In this document: one piece after another, positions 44,447 through 54,068 of the stretch
Numbering within the stretch: position 1 is the first letter of the stretch
Layout of the letters: each line of letters begins with the position of its first letter
NCBI RefSeq assembly: GCF_003244875.1
Contig: NZ_LXXZ01000040.1
Coordinates: 124,001-188,000 of the forward strand
Length of the DNA: 64,000 nucleotides
Direction: 5' to 3'
Source of the DNA: Stenotrophomonas sepilia
GTDB taxonomy: Bacteria > Pseudomonadota > Gammaproteobacteria > Xanthomonadales > Xanthomonadaceae
The notes under the pieces: generated by a model
Told to the model about the DNA's origin: nothing
The model's database searches: none
The model's input: only the letters and a program-made list of their open reading frames with translations
Program-made: the position numbers and the translations under genes

Positions 44447-46194
44447 TTGCTTCTCCCGGTGCGCTCGTCGCGCGCGAAGGGACCCAGCAGTGCGCCCACG
44501 AAGCCGCCTGCCCGGTCCGTACTCAGAACGGTGCCGTCCACGTCGCCTGCGAGCAGTTGCCAGCCCTGCCCGTCGCCGGTGTCGAACGAGAACGCGTAGG
44601 CGCCCTCGTTGCCGGCAATCTTCAGGCGCAGTGCTGCAGACGCCGGCACGTCATGGCTGGCCAGCGTCCGCGTGCTGCCCCCCCCGTCACACGCTTCGAG
44701 AAAGAGCGAGAGGCGACCCCCGCCAAGGTCACGAACGCCGAGGAAGTACCAGTACGCCTCGCTCTGGAACGCCGCCAGACCGGCGGCGACACCGGGGGCT
44801 GGCGGGGTCATCGCGGTGCTCGCCTCGAAACGCAGGTGCTGCTGGCGCCGGCCGAGAAATGCCGGATTGCGCAACGTGTCCAGATCCTCGGCAAGCGGGT
44901 GCACGGCCAGCATCCCGGGGCGCTTGTGCAGGTCAGCCCAGGCATGCCTGGGCACGCGCACGCGCAGCCACTGGCGATCGAGCGCTGGGCCATCAAAATT
45001 GTCGCGCGCCACGAAATTGCCGGTCGACGGGGCCTGCGATGCCTCGCCCTGCATCCATGACGGCGCCTTGGCCACGTAGGGAATGGCCTGGTCGGTCGGC
45101 AGGATCTGCGGCCAGCCATCCTGCCATCGCACCGGCAACAGGTAGGTCTCGCGCCCGGTGTTGTAGTGGCGCTTCTGATAGTTGCGGCTGGCCAGGAACA
45201 CCGCCCACCACGAGCCATCCGGGCCTTCGACCAGGTCGGCGTGGCCGGCATTGGTGATCGGCAGCGGACGGTTGTCCGGCAGCTCGCGCTGGGTCAGGAT
45301 CGGATTGCCCGCATAGGGAACGTAGGGTCCCCACACCGCGCGGCTGCGCAGCACCACCTGCGAATGCTGCGGCCCGGTACCACCTTCAGCGTCGGACAGG
45401 TAATACCAGCCCTCCCGCTTGTAGATGTGCGGTCCCTCGATCCAGATCGGATTCTTCGCCGGCTCCACGCCTCCATCAACCAGCACCCGGCGTGGCCCAA
45501 CCGGCTTGAACGCCGGCAGATCGATCTGCTGCATCCAGATGGCGCGGTGCCCGTCGTAGCGCGGCGGACCGGGCGGTGCATCGTTGTTGATCAGGTAGAC
45601 CTTGCCGTCGTCATCGAAAAACAGTGATGGATCGATGCCATCGATGCCGGGCAGCCAGTGCGGATCGGACCACGGCCCGGCCGGGTCGCGCGCCGTGGCA
45701 ATGAAGTTGCCACCGCTGTCGGTGGCGGTGGTGACGACGTAGAAGGTGCCGTCGTGGTACTCGATGGTGGGGGCGAAGATGCCGCGCGACACGCTCAGCC
45801 CGTCGAAATCCAGCTGCGTGGGGCGGTCAATCACGTTGCCGATCTGCTTCCAGTGCACCAGGTCAGCACTCTCGAACACCGGAATGCCCGGGAAGTAGGT
45901 GAAGCTGGAATTGACCAGATAGAACCGGCCGTTCGCGCGCACGATGCTGGGATCGGCATGGAAGCCGGCCAGTACCGGATTGCGGTAGTGCCCGGCCGGC
46001 AGCGGCACTTCAAACGCCTGGTCATTGCCGCGGTACTCGAACCAGTCGAAGTACACCGGCGGAGCGTCCGGCGGCGCGCTGGCCCGGGCGGCTGCGGCCG
46101 ACAGCAGGAACACTGCCGCCAGCAGCCGGCGCGCCATGGATCTCAGGCCGGCCCTGTCGCGGGCCACAGGGGACTGCGTGGACAACGTCATCAT
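44443..46194 (-). CDS. Exported GH43 beta-xylosidase/arabinofuranosidase
   Basis: A 583-residue GH43 with signal peptide (MARRLLAAVFLLSAAAARASA after about 19 residues). The propeller has its three acids in GFHADPSIV, GIDPSLFFD and WIEGPHIYK; a C-terminal beta-sandwich (about 385-583; LRFEASTAMTPPAPGVAAG) follows, as in GH43 beta-xylosidases. It acts outside the cytoplasm on oligosaccharide ends. The start is ATGATGA shared with the stop of the esterase gene, and its own stop overlaps the GH3 start, so translation is coupled through three genes. Confidence 0.92.
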   Translation of the reverse strand: MMTLSTQSPVARDRAGLRSMARRLLAAVFLLSAAAARASAPPDAPPVYFDWFEYRGNDQAFEVPLPAGHYRNPVLAGFHADPSIVRANGRFYLVNSSFTYFPGIPVFESADLVHWKQIGNVIDRPTQLDFDGLSVSRGIFAPTIEYHDGTFYVVTTATDSGGNFIATARDPAGPWSDPHWLPGIDGIDPSLFFDDDGKVYLINNDAPPGPPRYDGHRAIWMQQIDLPAFKPVGPRRVLVDGGVEPAKNPIWIEGPHIYKREGWYYLSDAEGGTGPQHSQVVLRSRAVWGPYVPYAGNPILTQRELPDNRPLPITNAGHADLVEGPDGSWWAVFLASRNYQKRHYNTGRETYLLPVRWQDGWPQILPTDQAIPYVAKAPSWMQGEASQAPSTGNFVARDNFDGPALDRQWLRVRVPRHAWADLHKRPGMLAVHPLAEDLDTLRNPAFLGRRQQHLRFEASTAMTPPAPGVAAGLAAFQSEAYWYFLGVRDLGGGRLSLFLEACDGGGSTRTLASHDVPASAALRLKIAGNEGAYAFSFDTGDGQGWQLLAGDVDGTVLSTDRAGGFVGALLGPFARDERTGRSK

Positions 46195-48179
46195 CGTCGG
46201 GCCTCGGCTTCGGCAATGGGGAGTTCGAACGGGCCGGCCGGCGCCCCGCTGCGATCGCGCAGCGTGCACACCGGGCCATCGGCCCAGCAGTAGCGGACGT
46301 GCGTTGCGTGCGTCGACCGCGGGCCGCGCAGCAGGATCCGGCGCGCATCCAGTTCGGCTTCGGCGTACTCGCAGTGGTGCGCATGGCCCCTGGCCTCGCA
46401 CAGTTCAAAGCCGATCGGACGCAGTGCGCCGGTCGCGGTGAGCGCGCCTTCGACATCCTCGAACGCAATGGCGACGGCCGTGGGCGTCCGCACGGCGGTG
46501 ACCGCCCGCGGCCCTGACGGTGCCAGACCCTTCTCGCCGTACACCACCTGGCGGGCCACGCGCGCCAGGCGGCGCCCGAGCTCCTGCTTGTTCGGTGGGT
46601 GGATGTCGTAGGCATCTCCGATGTCGATGGCGATGGCGAGCCCGCTCTGCGCATCCTCGGCGGCGACGCGCCGCTGCGACTCGCGCACCTGCGCCCAACC
46701 GCTGTCGGCGGGCGCAACCGGTGGCTGGCCATAGCTGGCCAGCTGCACGAGCAGCAGTGGCGTGCGCGCACCGAACTGACGCCGCCAATCGTCGCGCAGC
46801 GCACGCAACCGCGCCGCGTACGCCGCGCCATCACCGGTGTTCGATTCACCCTGGTACCACAGCATGCCGCGCAGCCCGAAAGCGCCGAGCGGTGCGATCA
46901 TTCCGTTGTACAGCGTCGACAGCCCGGTGGCGGCCTGCCAGGGGGCAAATGGCGGCGCCTGTTGGCCCGGCGCGACCCGGTACTTCCACGGACCCTGCAG
47001 TGCCACCCGCTCACCGTTGTCGAACTGCAGGCCGTATGCCGTGGCGGGGCCGGCCAGGCCGCCTTCGCCGTAGGTGTCCAGCACGTTGACCGCAATGCTG
47101 TTGGATCCTGCCTTCAGCAGGCCACGTGGCAACGGGTAGCGCCTCTTGCCGGCGCCGTACTGGCTGCCGACGGCGACCCCGTTCACCCAGGTCACGTCCA
47201 CCTCGTCGGCCGATGCCAGCTCCAGGGTCGCGCCGCGTGCAGCCTGTTCAGCGCTCAGCATCACCTGCGTGCGATACCAGACCATGCCGTTGTAGTCGGC
47301 AAGCGCGGGCTCGTTCCAACGCTCCCATGCGCCCAGTGTGGCCGGTGCGCGCGGCCATCCTCGGTCATCGGCATCCGCGCGCCATGGGGCGTCGCCGGGC
47401 GGCGTGCCCTCGCGTGTGGCCCACCAGTGCTGCCAGTAGCGGCCCCAGGCTGCGCGTGCCTCCAGCGGATCACGCGCAGACCGCGCGAGGATATCGAGGG
47501 GCTCGTCCAGGCCACCCTGCTCTCGCAGTGCACCCACGCTGGTCCAGGCCTCGATCCGAGAGCCGCCCCACGCCGCCTCGATCAGCCCCATCGGCACGTC
47601 GACGGTGCGCTGCAGTTCGCGCGCGAAGTAGAAGCAGGTGGCGGAGAAATCGCGCACCGTATCAGGCGTTGCCGATGTCCAGGCAGTGCTGCCGTTGAAG
47701 CTCTCCTGTGCCTGCACGGCGGCGTGCTGCGGCACGGTGAACAGCCGGATCCGTGGCATCGTGGCTGCGGCGATCTCGCTGGCTGCGTTGAGCGAGCGCC
47801 ACACCGGCAGCTCCATGTTCGACTGGCCCGAGCACAGCCACACGTCGCCGACCAGCACGTCGCGCGCCATCTCCCGACGTGTCCCAGCGTTTACCTCCAG
47901 CGTGTACGGACCGCCCGCGGCCACCGGGGGCAGCGTCGCCTGCCAGCCGCCTGCGGCGTCCGTCCGGGTGCTTACCGCCTGCCCGGCAAACGTCACGGAA
48001 ACCGGCTGCCCGGGGCTTGCGTGCCCCCAGACCGCAATGGGCCGGTCACGCTGCAGGACGGCGTGATCGCTGAACAGCGGATGCAGCAATCCCTTCACTT
48101 CCCGCGCCGCAGCCGGCACCGCAAACCCGGCCATGGCCACCAGCATCAGCGCATGACCAACCGCTCCGAACCTGCTCAT
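46191..48179 (-). CDS. Exported sialate O-acetylesterase-like (acetylxylan) esterase
   Basis: A 662-residue SGNH/DUF303-type esterase with signal peptide (LMLVAMAGFAVPAAAREV). The nucleophile is Ser in WLCSGQSNME, the catalytic His is in DAYDIHPPNKQELG, with MLWYQGESN and IEAAWGGSRIEAW as family blocks. Related proteins are labelled sialate acetylesterases, but in xylan loci they probably remove acetyl groups from xylo-oligosaccharides, including those carrying methylglucuronic acid. The start overlaps the GH67 stop in ATGA. Confidence 0.9.
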   Translation of the reverse strand: MSRFGAVGHALMLVAMAGFAVPAAAREVKGLLHPLFSDHAVLQRDRPIAVWGHASPGQPVSVTFAGQAVSTRTDAAGGWQATLPPVAAGGPYTLEVNAGTRREMARDVLVGDVWLCSGQSNMELPVWRSLNAASEIAAATMPRIRLFTVPQHAAVQAQESFNGSTAWTSATPDTVRDFSATCFYFARELQRTVDVPMGLIEAAWGGSRIEAWTSVGALREQGGLDEPLDILARSARDPLEARAAWGRYWQHWWATREGTPPGDAPWRADADDRGWPRAPATLGAWERWNEPALADYNGMVWYRTQVMLSAEQAARGATLELASADEVDVTWVNGVAVGSQYGAGKRRYPLPRGLLKAGSNSIAVNVLDTYGEGGLAGPATAYGLQFDNGERVALQGPWKYRVAPGQQAPPFAPWQAATGLSTLYNGMIAPLGAFGLRGMLWYQGESNTGDGAAYAARLRALRDDWRRQFGARTPLLLVQLASYGQPPVAPADSGWAQVRESQRRVAAEDAQSGLAIAIDIGDAYDIHPPNKQELGRRLARVARQVVYGEKGLAPSGPRAVTAVRTPTAVAIAFEDVEGALTATGALRPIGFELCEARGHAHHCEYAEAELDARRILLRGPRSTHATHVRYCWADGPVCTLRDRSGAPAGPFELPIAEAEARR

Positions 48180-50350
48180 CGGCCATCCCCCGGTGCGAAC
48201 GGAAACTGCAACGCCTGGTAGTACGACAATGGCTGCGGCGGTGGCCGTTCGCCGACGGGCAGCGGCCGTCCGCTGAGTGACTGGAAGTACGCCACGCTGG
48301 CGTCACGCCACCATTGTGCTTCGTCGTGCTGGATCTGCAGGAACGCCGCGACGTGCCGATGCCGCTGCGGATCGATCCGGTCGCGCAGGCCGGCCCAGGT
48401 CGCCTGCATCGACTGCACCTGGCGCACGCCGCGCGAATAGCGCCCGACCAGTTCCTCCCAGAGCGTCCTGCCCGAGCGCATGCGGCGGTCCCACGGCACA
48501 TGATGGAACCACAGCAGCAGCGACTCGGGCACCCGCTCGGGGTCGCCATAGACCTCGGCGACCTGCGGGGCGTACTGGCCCACGGCGTTGCTTCCGCTGG
48601 CGCTGCGGTCAAAGCCGATGCCCTTGCTATCGGCTCGGTGGTAGTAGACCGACGTCCAGTCCGCACGCGGGCCGCCGTCCACCCAGGGGCCGGGGCCGTA
48701 GTGATGGCCGCGTGCCATGAGGTGATGCAGGCCCAGCGGCGTCATGTAATCCACTGCCGCCTCGCGCGAGTCCATCATCATCCGCACGATCGGGCCGGTC
48801 ACCTGCGGGTCGGGCGAGAAGGTCAGCGCTGCCCAATCTTCGGCAATCGCGCGCGCGGATTGCTGCGGGTTCCATGCCAGTCTGCCGAAGGCGTACCAGT
48901 TGGCCTGGTCGAAGTGCGAGCCACTCCAGGTACGGTCCATGCCGATGTTGGCGACGCCGGCGATACCGGTCAGTGCGTGGCCCTCCAGCGAACCATCGAC
49001 CACGCGGGCAACGGTGGAGCCTTCGCCGCGGGCATGCGTGTCGGCCTGCAGCACTTCCTCGTAGAGCGTTCCCAGGTAGACCAAGTGCGTCGCAAAACCC
49101 AGATATTCCTTGGTGATCTGCAGTTCCATCATCAGCGGCGTGCGTGGCATCGCGCCGAACAGCGGATGGAACGGCTCGCGCGGCTGGAAGTCGATGGGGC
49201 CGTTCTTCACCTGCACGATCACGTTGGGCCGGAAGGCGCCGTCCAGCCCGACAAACTCGCTGTACGCCTGCTTGGCGCGATCTTCGGGGACCTCGTGCGA
49301 ATACACGAAGGCCCGCCACATCACCACGCCGTTGTAGGGCGCCAACGCGTCGGCCAGCAGGTTGGCGCCGTCAGCATGGGAACGACCGTAATCCTGCGGG
49401 CCGGGTTGCCCCTCCGAGTTCGCCTTGACCAGGAAGCCGCCGAAATCCGGAATGTGCGCATGGATCTCATCGACCTTGTCGCGCCACCAGCGCCGCACGC
49501 CGGGATCCATCGGGTCAGCCGTCGCCAGGCCGCCGAGCTCGATGGGCGCACTGAAGCGTGCGCTCAGGTAGACCCGGATGCCATAGGGGCGGAACAGATC
49601 GGCCAGCGTGGCGGCCTTGGCCAGATAGGCCGGCGACAGGCTCAGCGCATTGGCGTTGACGTTGTTGAGGACGGTGCCGTTGATGCCGAGCGAAGCGTTG
49701 GCACGGGCGTAGTCGGTGTAGCGCGGGTCACGCCATTGCGGCAACGTCTGCCAGTCCCACAGCGAGCTGCCCGCATAGCCACGCTCGACGTAGCGGTCCA
49801 GGTTGTCCCAATGGTCGAGCACACGCAGTGTGACCCGCGGCGACTCCCGAACGTCCAGCCCCTGCAGCGGCATGCCACGCTGCAACAGGCGCAGCAGGTG
49901 GAACGTGCCATACAGCACGCCGACATCCCGGCGTGCCGCCACCAACAGCACATCGCGCCCCTCGGTCCGGACCTGCCGGATCAGGAAGCCCTCGTCGCCC
50001 AGCGTGACAACCTCGTTGCCGATCGCGGCGACCAGCGCCGAGGACTGCGGCGTACCCAGCACCAGGGCATGGCCAGTACTGATTGCCGTTCGCATTGGCG
50101 GCGCCGCTCCGAGCAATCCAGAAAGGCTCCGCGCAAGCTCGTCGCGGGTGGCGCGCTGCATTGGCGTGCGATCCGGGGCCACCACTTCGGCCAGTTGCCG
50201 CCGGTAATCGGCAGCGACCGTTGCGGCAACCGGCTGGTAGCGCATCCACAGCGCATAGCCATCCTCCGCCCGTGCCCCGCCAGCACAGGCCAGCAGTGCG
50301 AGCACGGCGCATAGGTGCGTGCCGACAGCACGCAACAACGGCGTTAACAT
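48176..50350 (-). CDS. aguA: Exported GH67 alpha-glucuronidase
   Basis: A 724-residue GH67 enzyme that removes 4-O-methylglucuronic acid from the non-reducing end of xylo-oligosaccharides. Blocks include DHWDNLDRYVERGYAGSSLW, the catalytic acid Glu in GGFLVKANSEGQPGP and the base region VIVQVKNGPIDFQPREPF. Unlike the soluble GH67 of Geobacillus it has a signal peptide (LCAVLALLACAGGARAED), as in Cellvibrio. It is the first gene of a seven-gene operon, diverging from the LacI regulator; the ATG directly follows an AT-richer TACAAA. A longer frame reading into the regulator region is rejected. Confidence 0.95.
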   Translation of the reverse strand: MLTPLLRAVGTHLCAVLALLACAGGARAEDGYALWMRYQPVAATVAADYRRQLAEVVAPDRTPMQRATRDELARSLSGLLGAAPPMRTAISTGHALVLGTPQSSALVAAIGNEVVTLGDEGFLIRQVRTEGRDVLLVAARRDVGVLYGTFHLLRLLQRGMPLQGLDVRESPRVTLRVLDHWDNLDRYVERGYAGSSLWDWQTLPQWRDPRYTDYARANASLGINGTVLNNVNANALSLSPAYLAKAATLADLFRPYGIRVYLSARFSAPIELGGLATADPMDPGVRRWWRDKVDEIHAHIPDFGGFLVKANSEGQPGPQDYGRSHADGANLLADALAPYNGVVMWRAFVYSHEVPEDRAKQAYSEFVGLDGAFRPNVIVQVKNGPIDFQPREPFHPLFGAMPRTPLMMELQITKEYLGFATHLVYLGTLYEEVLQADTHARGEGSTVARVVDGSLEGHALTGIAGVANIGMDRTWSGSHFDQANWYAFGRLAWNPQQSARAIAEDWAALTFSPDPQVTGPIVRMMMDSREAAVDYMTPLGLHHLMARGHHYGPGPWVDGGPRADWTSVYYHRADSKGIGFDRSASGSNAVGQYAPQVAEVYGDPERVPESLLLWFHHVPWDRRMRSGRTLWEELVGRYSRGVRQVQSMQATWAGLRDRIDPQRHRHVAAFLQIQHDEAQWWRDASVAYFQSLSGRPLPVGERPPPQPLSYYQALQFPFAPGDGR

Positions 50351-50442
50351 GCGCCTTTGTAGACTACGTCCGGACCCGGGGCGGCGCATCATCGTCCTTC
50401 GCACCCGCGCGGCAGCGCCACCAAGAACAAAGGGATCGTGCA

Positions 50443-51501
50443 TTGGACAAGCCGAAGAAATCGGTTCGCCGCAGAACCGCAGGCGTGACGATCGACGAGG
50501 TTGCGGCCCTTGCCGGCGTTTCGCCGATGACCGTGTCGCGGGTGATCAACCAGGGCAAGGTGCGCGACGTCACCCGCGAGCGCGTGCTGCGCGCCGTGCG
50601 CGAGCTGGGCTATACGCCCAATCTTGCCGCCAGTTCGCTGGCCGCCGCACAGCACACGCGCATTGCGCTGATCTACACCAACCCCAGCGGCGCCTACCTG
50701 CGCGAACTGCTGGTGGGCCTGCTGCGCGTCGCCTCCAGTTCCGCCATCCAGCTGGTCATCGACTACTGGGACAAGCTGGATGCCGAATCCGAACGCAAGG
50801 CGGCGCGCGCGCTCGCCGGACGCGTCGACGGGGTGATCCTGCCGCCGCCCCTGTGCGAATCGCAGGCCGCCGTAAACGAACTGGTCAAGGCAGGCATTCC
50901 GGTCGTGGCCATCGCATCGGGGCGCCTGAGCGAGGCCCTGTCCTGCGTCCGCATCGACGATTTCAGTGCCGGCAAGGAAATGACCGATCACCTGCTTCGG
51001 CAGGGACACACCCGCATCGGTTTCATCCGTGGGCGCGATGACCTGAGCGCAAGTGCGCTCCGTTACGACGGCTTCGTCACCGCCCTGCGCGAGGCCGGGC
51101 TTGCGGTGGAGCCTAGCCTGGTCCAACACGGTGACTACACCTACCGGTCCGGCCTGGCTGCCGCCGAAAAGCTGTTGTCCCAACGCCGCCCACCGACCGC
51201 GATCTTCGCCAGCAACGACGACATGGGCGCTGCCGCCATATCCGTCGCGCACCGACGCGGGCTGGAAGTGCCGCGCGACCTGTCGGTCGTGGGATTCGAT
51301 GACACCTCGGCCGCCACTACCGTGTGGCCGGAACTGACCACGATCCACCAGCCCATCGCCTCGATGGCCAACGCGGCCGTCGACATCCTGCTGCGCACCA
51401 TCCGCCGTCCGGCGGCGGACGCAACGGTGCTGCGCGATCATGTGATGCCGCATCGGCTGATCGCACGCGATTCGGTCGCCGCCCCGCCCCGGCGGCGGTA
51501 G
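50443..51501 (+). CDS. LacI-family regulator of xylan/xyloside use
   Basis: A 352-residue LacI-type repressor. HTH is VTIDEVAALAGVSPMTVSRVI, hinge NLAASSLAAAQHTRIAL, effector domain to about 340. The start is a TTG with AAGGGA before it; no ATG or GTG exists in frame close to the HTH. It diverges from the GH67 operon with a 92-base gap and converges with the GH3 lipoprotein gene. In Xanthomonas a LacI-family XylR represses xylan genes through a box TGGTAGCGCTAACA; a near match lies before xylB here, so this gene is the candidate XylR. It could also answer to another glycoside. Confidence 0.85.
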   Translation: MDKPKKSVRRRTAGVTIDEVAALAGVSPMTVSRVINQGKVRDVTRERVLRAVRELGYTPNLAASSLAAAQHTRIALIYTNPSGAYLRELLVGLLRVASSSAIQLVIDYWDKLDAESERKAARALAGRVDGVILPPPLCESQAAVNELVKAGIPVVAIASGRLSEALSCVRIDDFSAGKEMTDHLLRQGHTRIGFIRGRDDLSASALRYDGFVTALREAGLAVEPSLVQHGDYTYRSGLAAAEKLLSQRRPPTAIFASNDDMGAAAISVAHRRGLEVPRDLSVVGFDDTSAATTVWPELTTIHQPIASMANAAVDILLRTIRRPAADATVLRDHVMPHRLIARDSVAAPPRRR

Positions 51502-51509
51502 CGCAGGCA

Positions 51510-54068
51510 TCATGCTCCGCATCCGAGGGTGACCTCGGCTTCGTTCAGCGCACCCAGCGCGACGCGTGACACGGAAATCGTCATCGCATCGCCCGTCGCC
51601 ACCGACCACGGTCGGTCGATCGCGTCCAGCTTGGCGCCCGCCCTGGCCAGGCACTTCAGCGGCACGCCGACGCGCTTCCACTGGCCCTGTGGAAGCGCCG
51701 CCAGCGCCGGCCCGATGGCGATGCGCGCCGAGCAGCCCACGCCGCAACCGACCGACAGCCACGCCTCACCCTTCGGGGCTGCGTCCACCCGCAGCGTGGT
51801 CAGCAGCATCAGGTCGCCGTTGGATTCGCGCTGCAGGTCCAGCGTCGTGTGCGACTGCAGTGCCGCGACGGCTTCGCCATTGCCCGACCAGGCCAGGCGT
51901 CGTCCATCCTCCTGCGCCAGATGATCCACGCCGGTGATCTTCAGCCGATCATCGGGCAATGCGTCCGGCACGCGGGTCACGGTCAGGCCCTGGCCAGCAG
52001 CATCCTCGAGCCGCAGCGCCATGCCAGGGCCTGCGTCGCCGCGCGCAAAGAACACGCCGGTCGCGCCCTCGTTGCCGGTCACGCCCGATGCCTCCGGCAG
52101 CGCGGCCAGGTCGCCGTTGTCGGCGTAGGTCAGGCCGAAGCCGAACGCAAACAATGGATCGTAGTCCTTTTGGCCCACGTTGTTGGCGTACTGGGTGGCA
52201 GTGCGCGGCCAGCTGAAACTGAGCTTGCCCTTGAAATCGTGCTGCACGCGTCCATCGCTTCCGCGCAGCAGCACATCGGCAATCCCGGCGCCTTCCGAAC
52301 CCGGCAGCCACGCAGCCACGAAGGCATCGGCGGCATTGATTTCCCGGTTCACCCAGAGCGGCCGCCCGCTCAGGAAGACCGCGACAACCGGTATGCCATC
52401 GGCCTTGAGCCGCTTGAGCAGCGCCAGGTCCGTTTCGTTGCCGGGCTTGTAGGCCAGCGTCGGCCGGTCTCCCTGGAACTCGGCATAGGGGTCCTCGCCA
52501 AACACCACCACCGCCACATCGGGCTTCACTGCGTAGCGACCGTCGACGGAAAGAACGGCTTCACCCCCTGCCGCCCTGGCCTGGCGCGCGATGCCCTCGT
52601 AGATCGTGTCCGCATTGGGGAAGTCCTTGCGGGTGGTGCCGGTGCCCTGCCAGTTGAGCGTCCAGCCGCCGGCCTGCTTGCCGACATCGTCGGCACCGTC
52701 GCCGGCGACGAGGATCCGCTGCTTCGGCGACAGCGGCAGGAGGCCGTTCTGGTTCTTCAGCAGGACCAGCGATTCGCGCACGGCCTGCCGGGCAACCGCG
52801 CGATGTGCCGGCGCGCCGATCAGTGCGAACTGCCCGCCGACGGCCCGCGTGGATGGCCTGCCGGCCTCGAACAGCCCAAGGCGGAACTTGACCCGCAGGA
52901 TCCGGCGCACCGCATCGTCCAGGCGTTGCGGCGTGATCCGCCCATCCTTCACCGCAGCCAGCGTCGTCTCGTAGAAACCCTTCCAGCTGTCCGAGGCCAT
53001 CGCCATGTCCAGGCCCGCGTTGATCGTGGCCGGGCAGTCTGTAGTGGTGCAACCCTTGACCTGTCCATGACCATTCCAGTCACCCACCACGAAGCCACCG
53101 AAGTTCATGCGGCCCTTGAGTACATCGGTAAGGTAGTGCCGGTGCCCATGCATCTTTTCACCGTTGACGCTGTTGAACGACGCCATCGCGGTCTGCGCGC
53201 CGGCGGCGATTGCCGGCGGATATCCGGCGGCGTGGATGCGCACCAGATCTGACTCGCTGATGCGGGTGTCGCCCTGGTCCTTGCCGTCAGTGGTGCCACC
53301 GTCGCCGAGGAAATGCTTCACCGAGGCGATCACATGGCGGCCATCGAGGAACTCCGGGGTTCCCACCCTGCCCTGCAGCCCCTCCACCATGGCGGCGGCA
53401 TAGCTGGCCACCACGTCCGGCGATTCGGAGTAGCCTTCGTAGGTGCGTCCCCAGCGATCATCCTGGGGTACGGCAACGGTCGGCGCGAACGTCCACTCCA
53501 TGCCGGTAACGCGGGTCTCCAGCGCGGTGATGCCACCGATCTGCCGCAGCAGCTCCGGATTGCGCGTGGCGCCCAGCCCGATGTTGTGCGGGAACAACGT
53601 GGCGCCAATAATGTTGCTCTGCCCGTGCACGGCATCGATGCCGAACAGCAGCGGAATGGGCTTGCCGCCTTTCGACGTGTCCATCGAGGCGTCGTAGAAG
53701 GCGTCGGCCAGCGCCAGCCATTCGGCCGGCGAGGCGTCATAGCGGCCACTGGGATCGGAGTTGCCACCGGCCAGGATCGAGCCAAGCCGGTAGCGGCGCA
53801 CATCGTCGGGGGTGACGCTGGCGATGTCACCCTGCACCAGCTGGCCGACCTTTTCCTCCACCGTCATGCCGGCCATCAGGTCGGTGATGCGCTTCTCCAG
53901 CGCCGGGTCCGCAGCCAGGGGCCAGATGACCTCCGGCCAGGGATCCTTGTCGGTGGCTGCGGCGGCGGCAGCCCGGTCCTGGCCGCGGCAGCCGAGCAAT
54001 CCCAGCATCAGTGCGGCGACCAGCGCGCCGCTGCGGATGACGAAGGCCTGCGATGTCATGGTGCTCAT
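51510..54068 (-). CDS. GH3 glycosidase lipoprotein (ExoP-like)
   Basis: An 852-residue GH3 exo-glycosidase. The N-terminus has a lipobox (LMLGLLGC), so it is probably anchored to a membrane. The barrel shows KHFLGDGGTTDGKDQGDT and the nucleophile Asp in GGFVVGDWNGHGQVKG; then GH3 C domain (VVVFGEDPYAEFQGDRP) and an extra C-terminal carbohydrate-binding-like domain (about 690-852). This layout is that of glucan 1,4-beta-glucosidase/ExoP types, and it may act on xylosides here. The ATG overlaps the transporter stop in ATGA. An extra 419 codons upstream belong to a shadow of the transporter gene. Confidence 0.9.
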   Translation of the reverse strand: MSTMTSQAFVIRSGALVAALMLGLLGCRGQDRAAAAAATDKDPWPEVIWPLAADPALEKRITDLMAGMTVEEKVGQLVQGDIASVTPDDVRRYRLGSILAGGNSDPSGRYDASPAEWLALADAFYDASMDTSKGGKPIPLLFGIDAVHGQSNIIGATLFPHNIGLGATRNPELLRQIGGITALETRVTGMEWTFAPTVAVPQDDRWGRTYEGYSESPDVVASYAAAMVEGLQGRVGTPEFLDGRHVIASVKHFLGDGGTTDGKDQGDTRISESDLVRIHAAGYPPAIAAGAQTAMASFNSVNGEKMHGHRHYLTDVLKGRMNFGGFVVGDWNGHGQVKGCTTTDCPATINAGLDMAMASDSWKGFYETTLAAVKDGRITPQRLDDAVRRILRVKFRLGLFEAGRPSTRAVGGQFALIGAPAHRAVARQAVRESLVLLKNQNGLLPLSPKQRILVAGDGADDVGKQAGGWTLNWQGTGTTRKDFPNADTIYEGIARQARAAGGEAVLSVDGRYAVKPDVAVVVFGEDPYAEFQGDRPTLAYKPGNETDLALLKRLKADGIPVVAVFLSGRPLWVNREINAADAFVAAWLPGSEGAGIADVLLRGSDGRVQHDFKGKLSFSWPRTATQYANNVGQKDYDPLFAFGFGLTYADNGDLAALPEASGVTGNEGATGVFFARGDAGPGMALRLEDAAGQGLTVTRVPDALPDDRLKITGVDHLAQEDGRRLAWSGNGEAVAALQSHTTLDLQRESNGDLMLLTTLRVDAAPKGEAWLSVGCGVGCSARIAIGPALAALPQGQWKRVGVPLKCLARAGAKLDAIDRPWSVATGDAMTISVSRVALGALNEAEVTLGCGA

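Noticed and set aside
48314..50314. 666-codon open frame on the plus strand
   Set aside because: Antisense to the GH67 alpha-glucuronidase; no motif.
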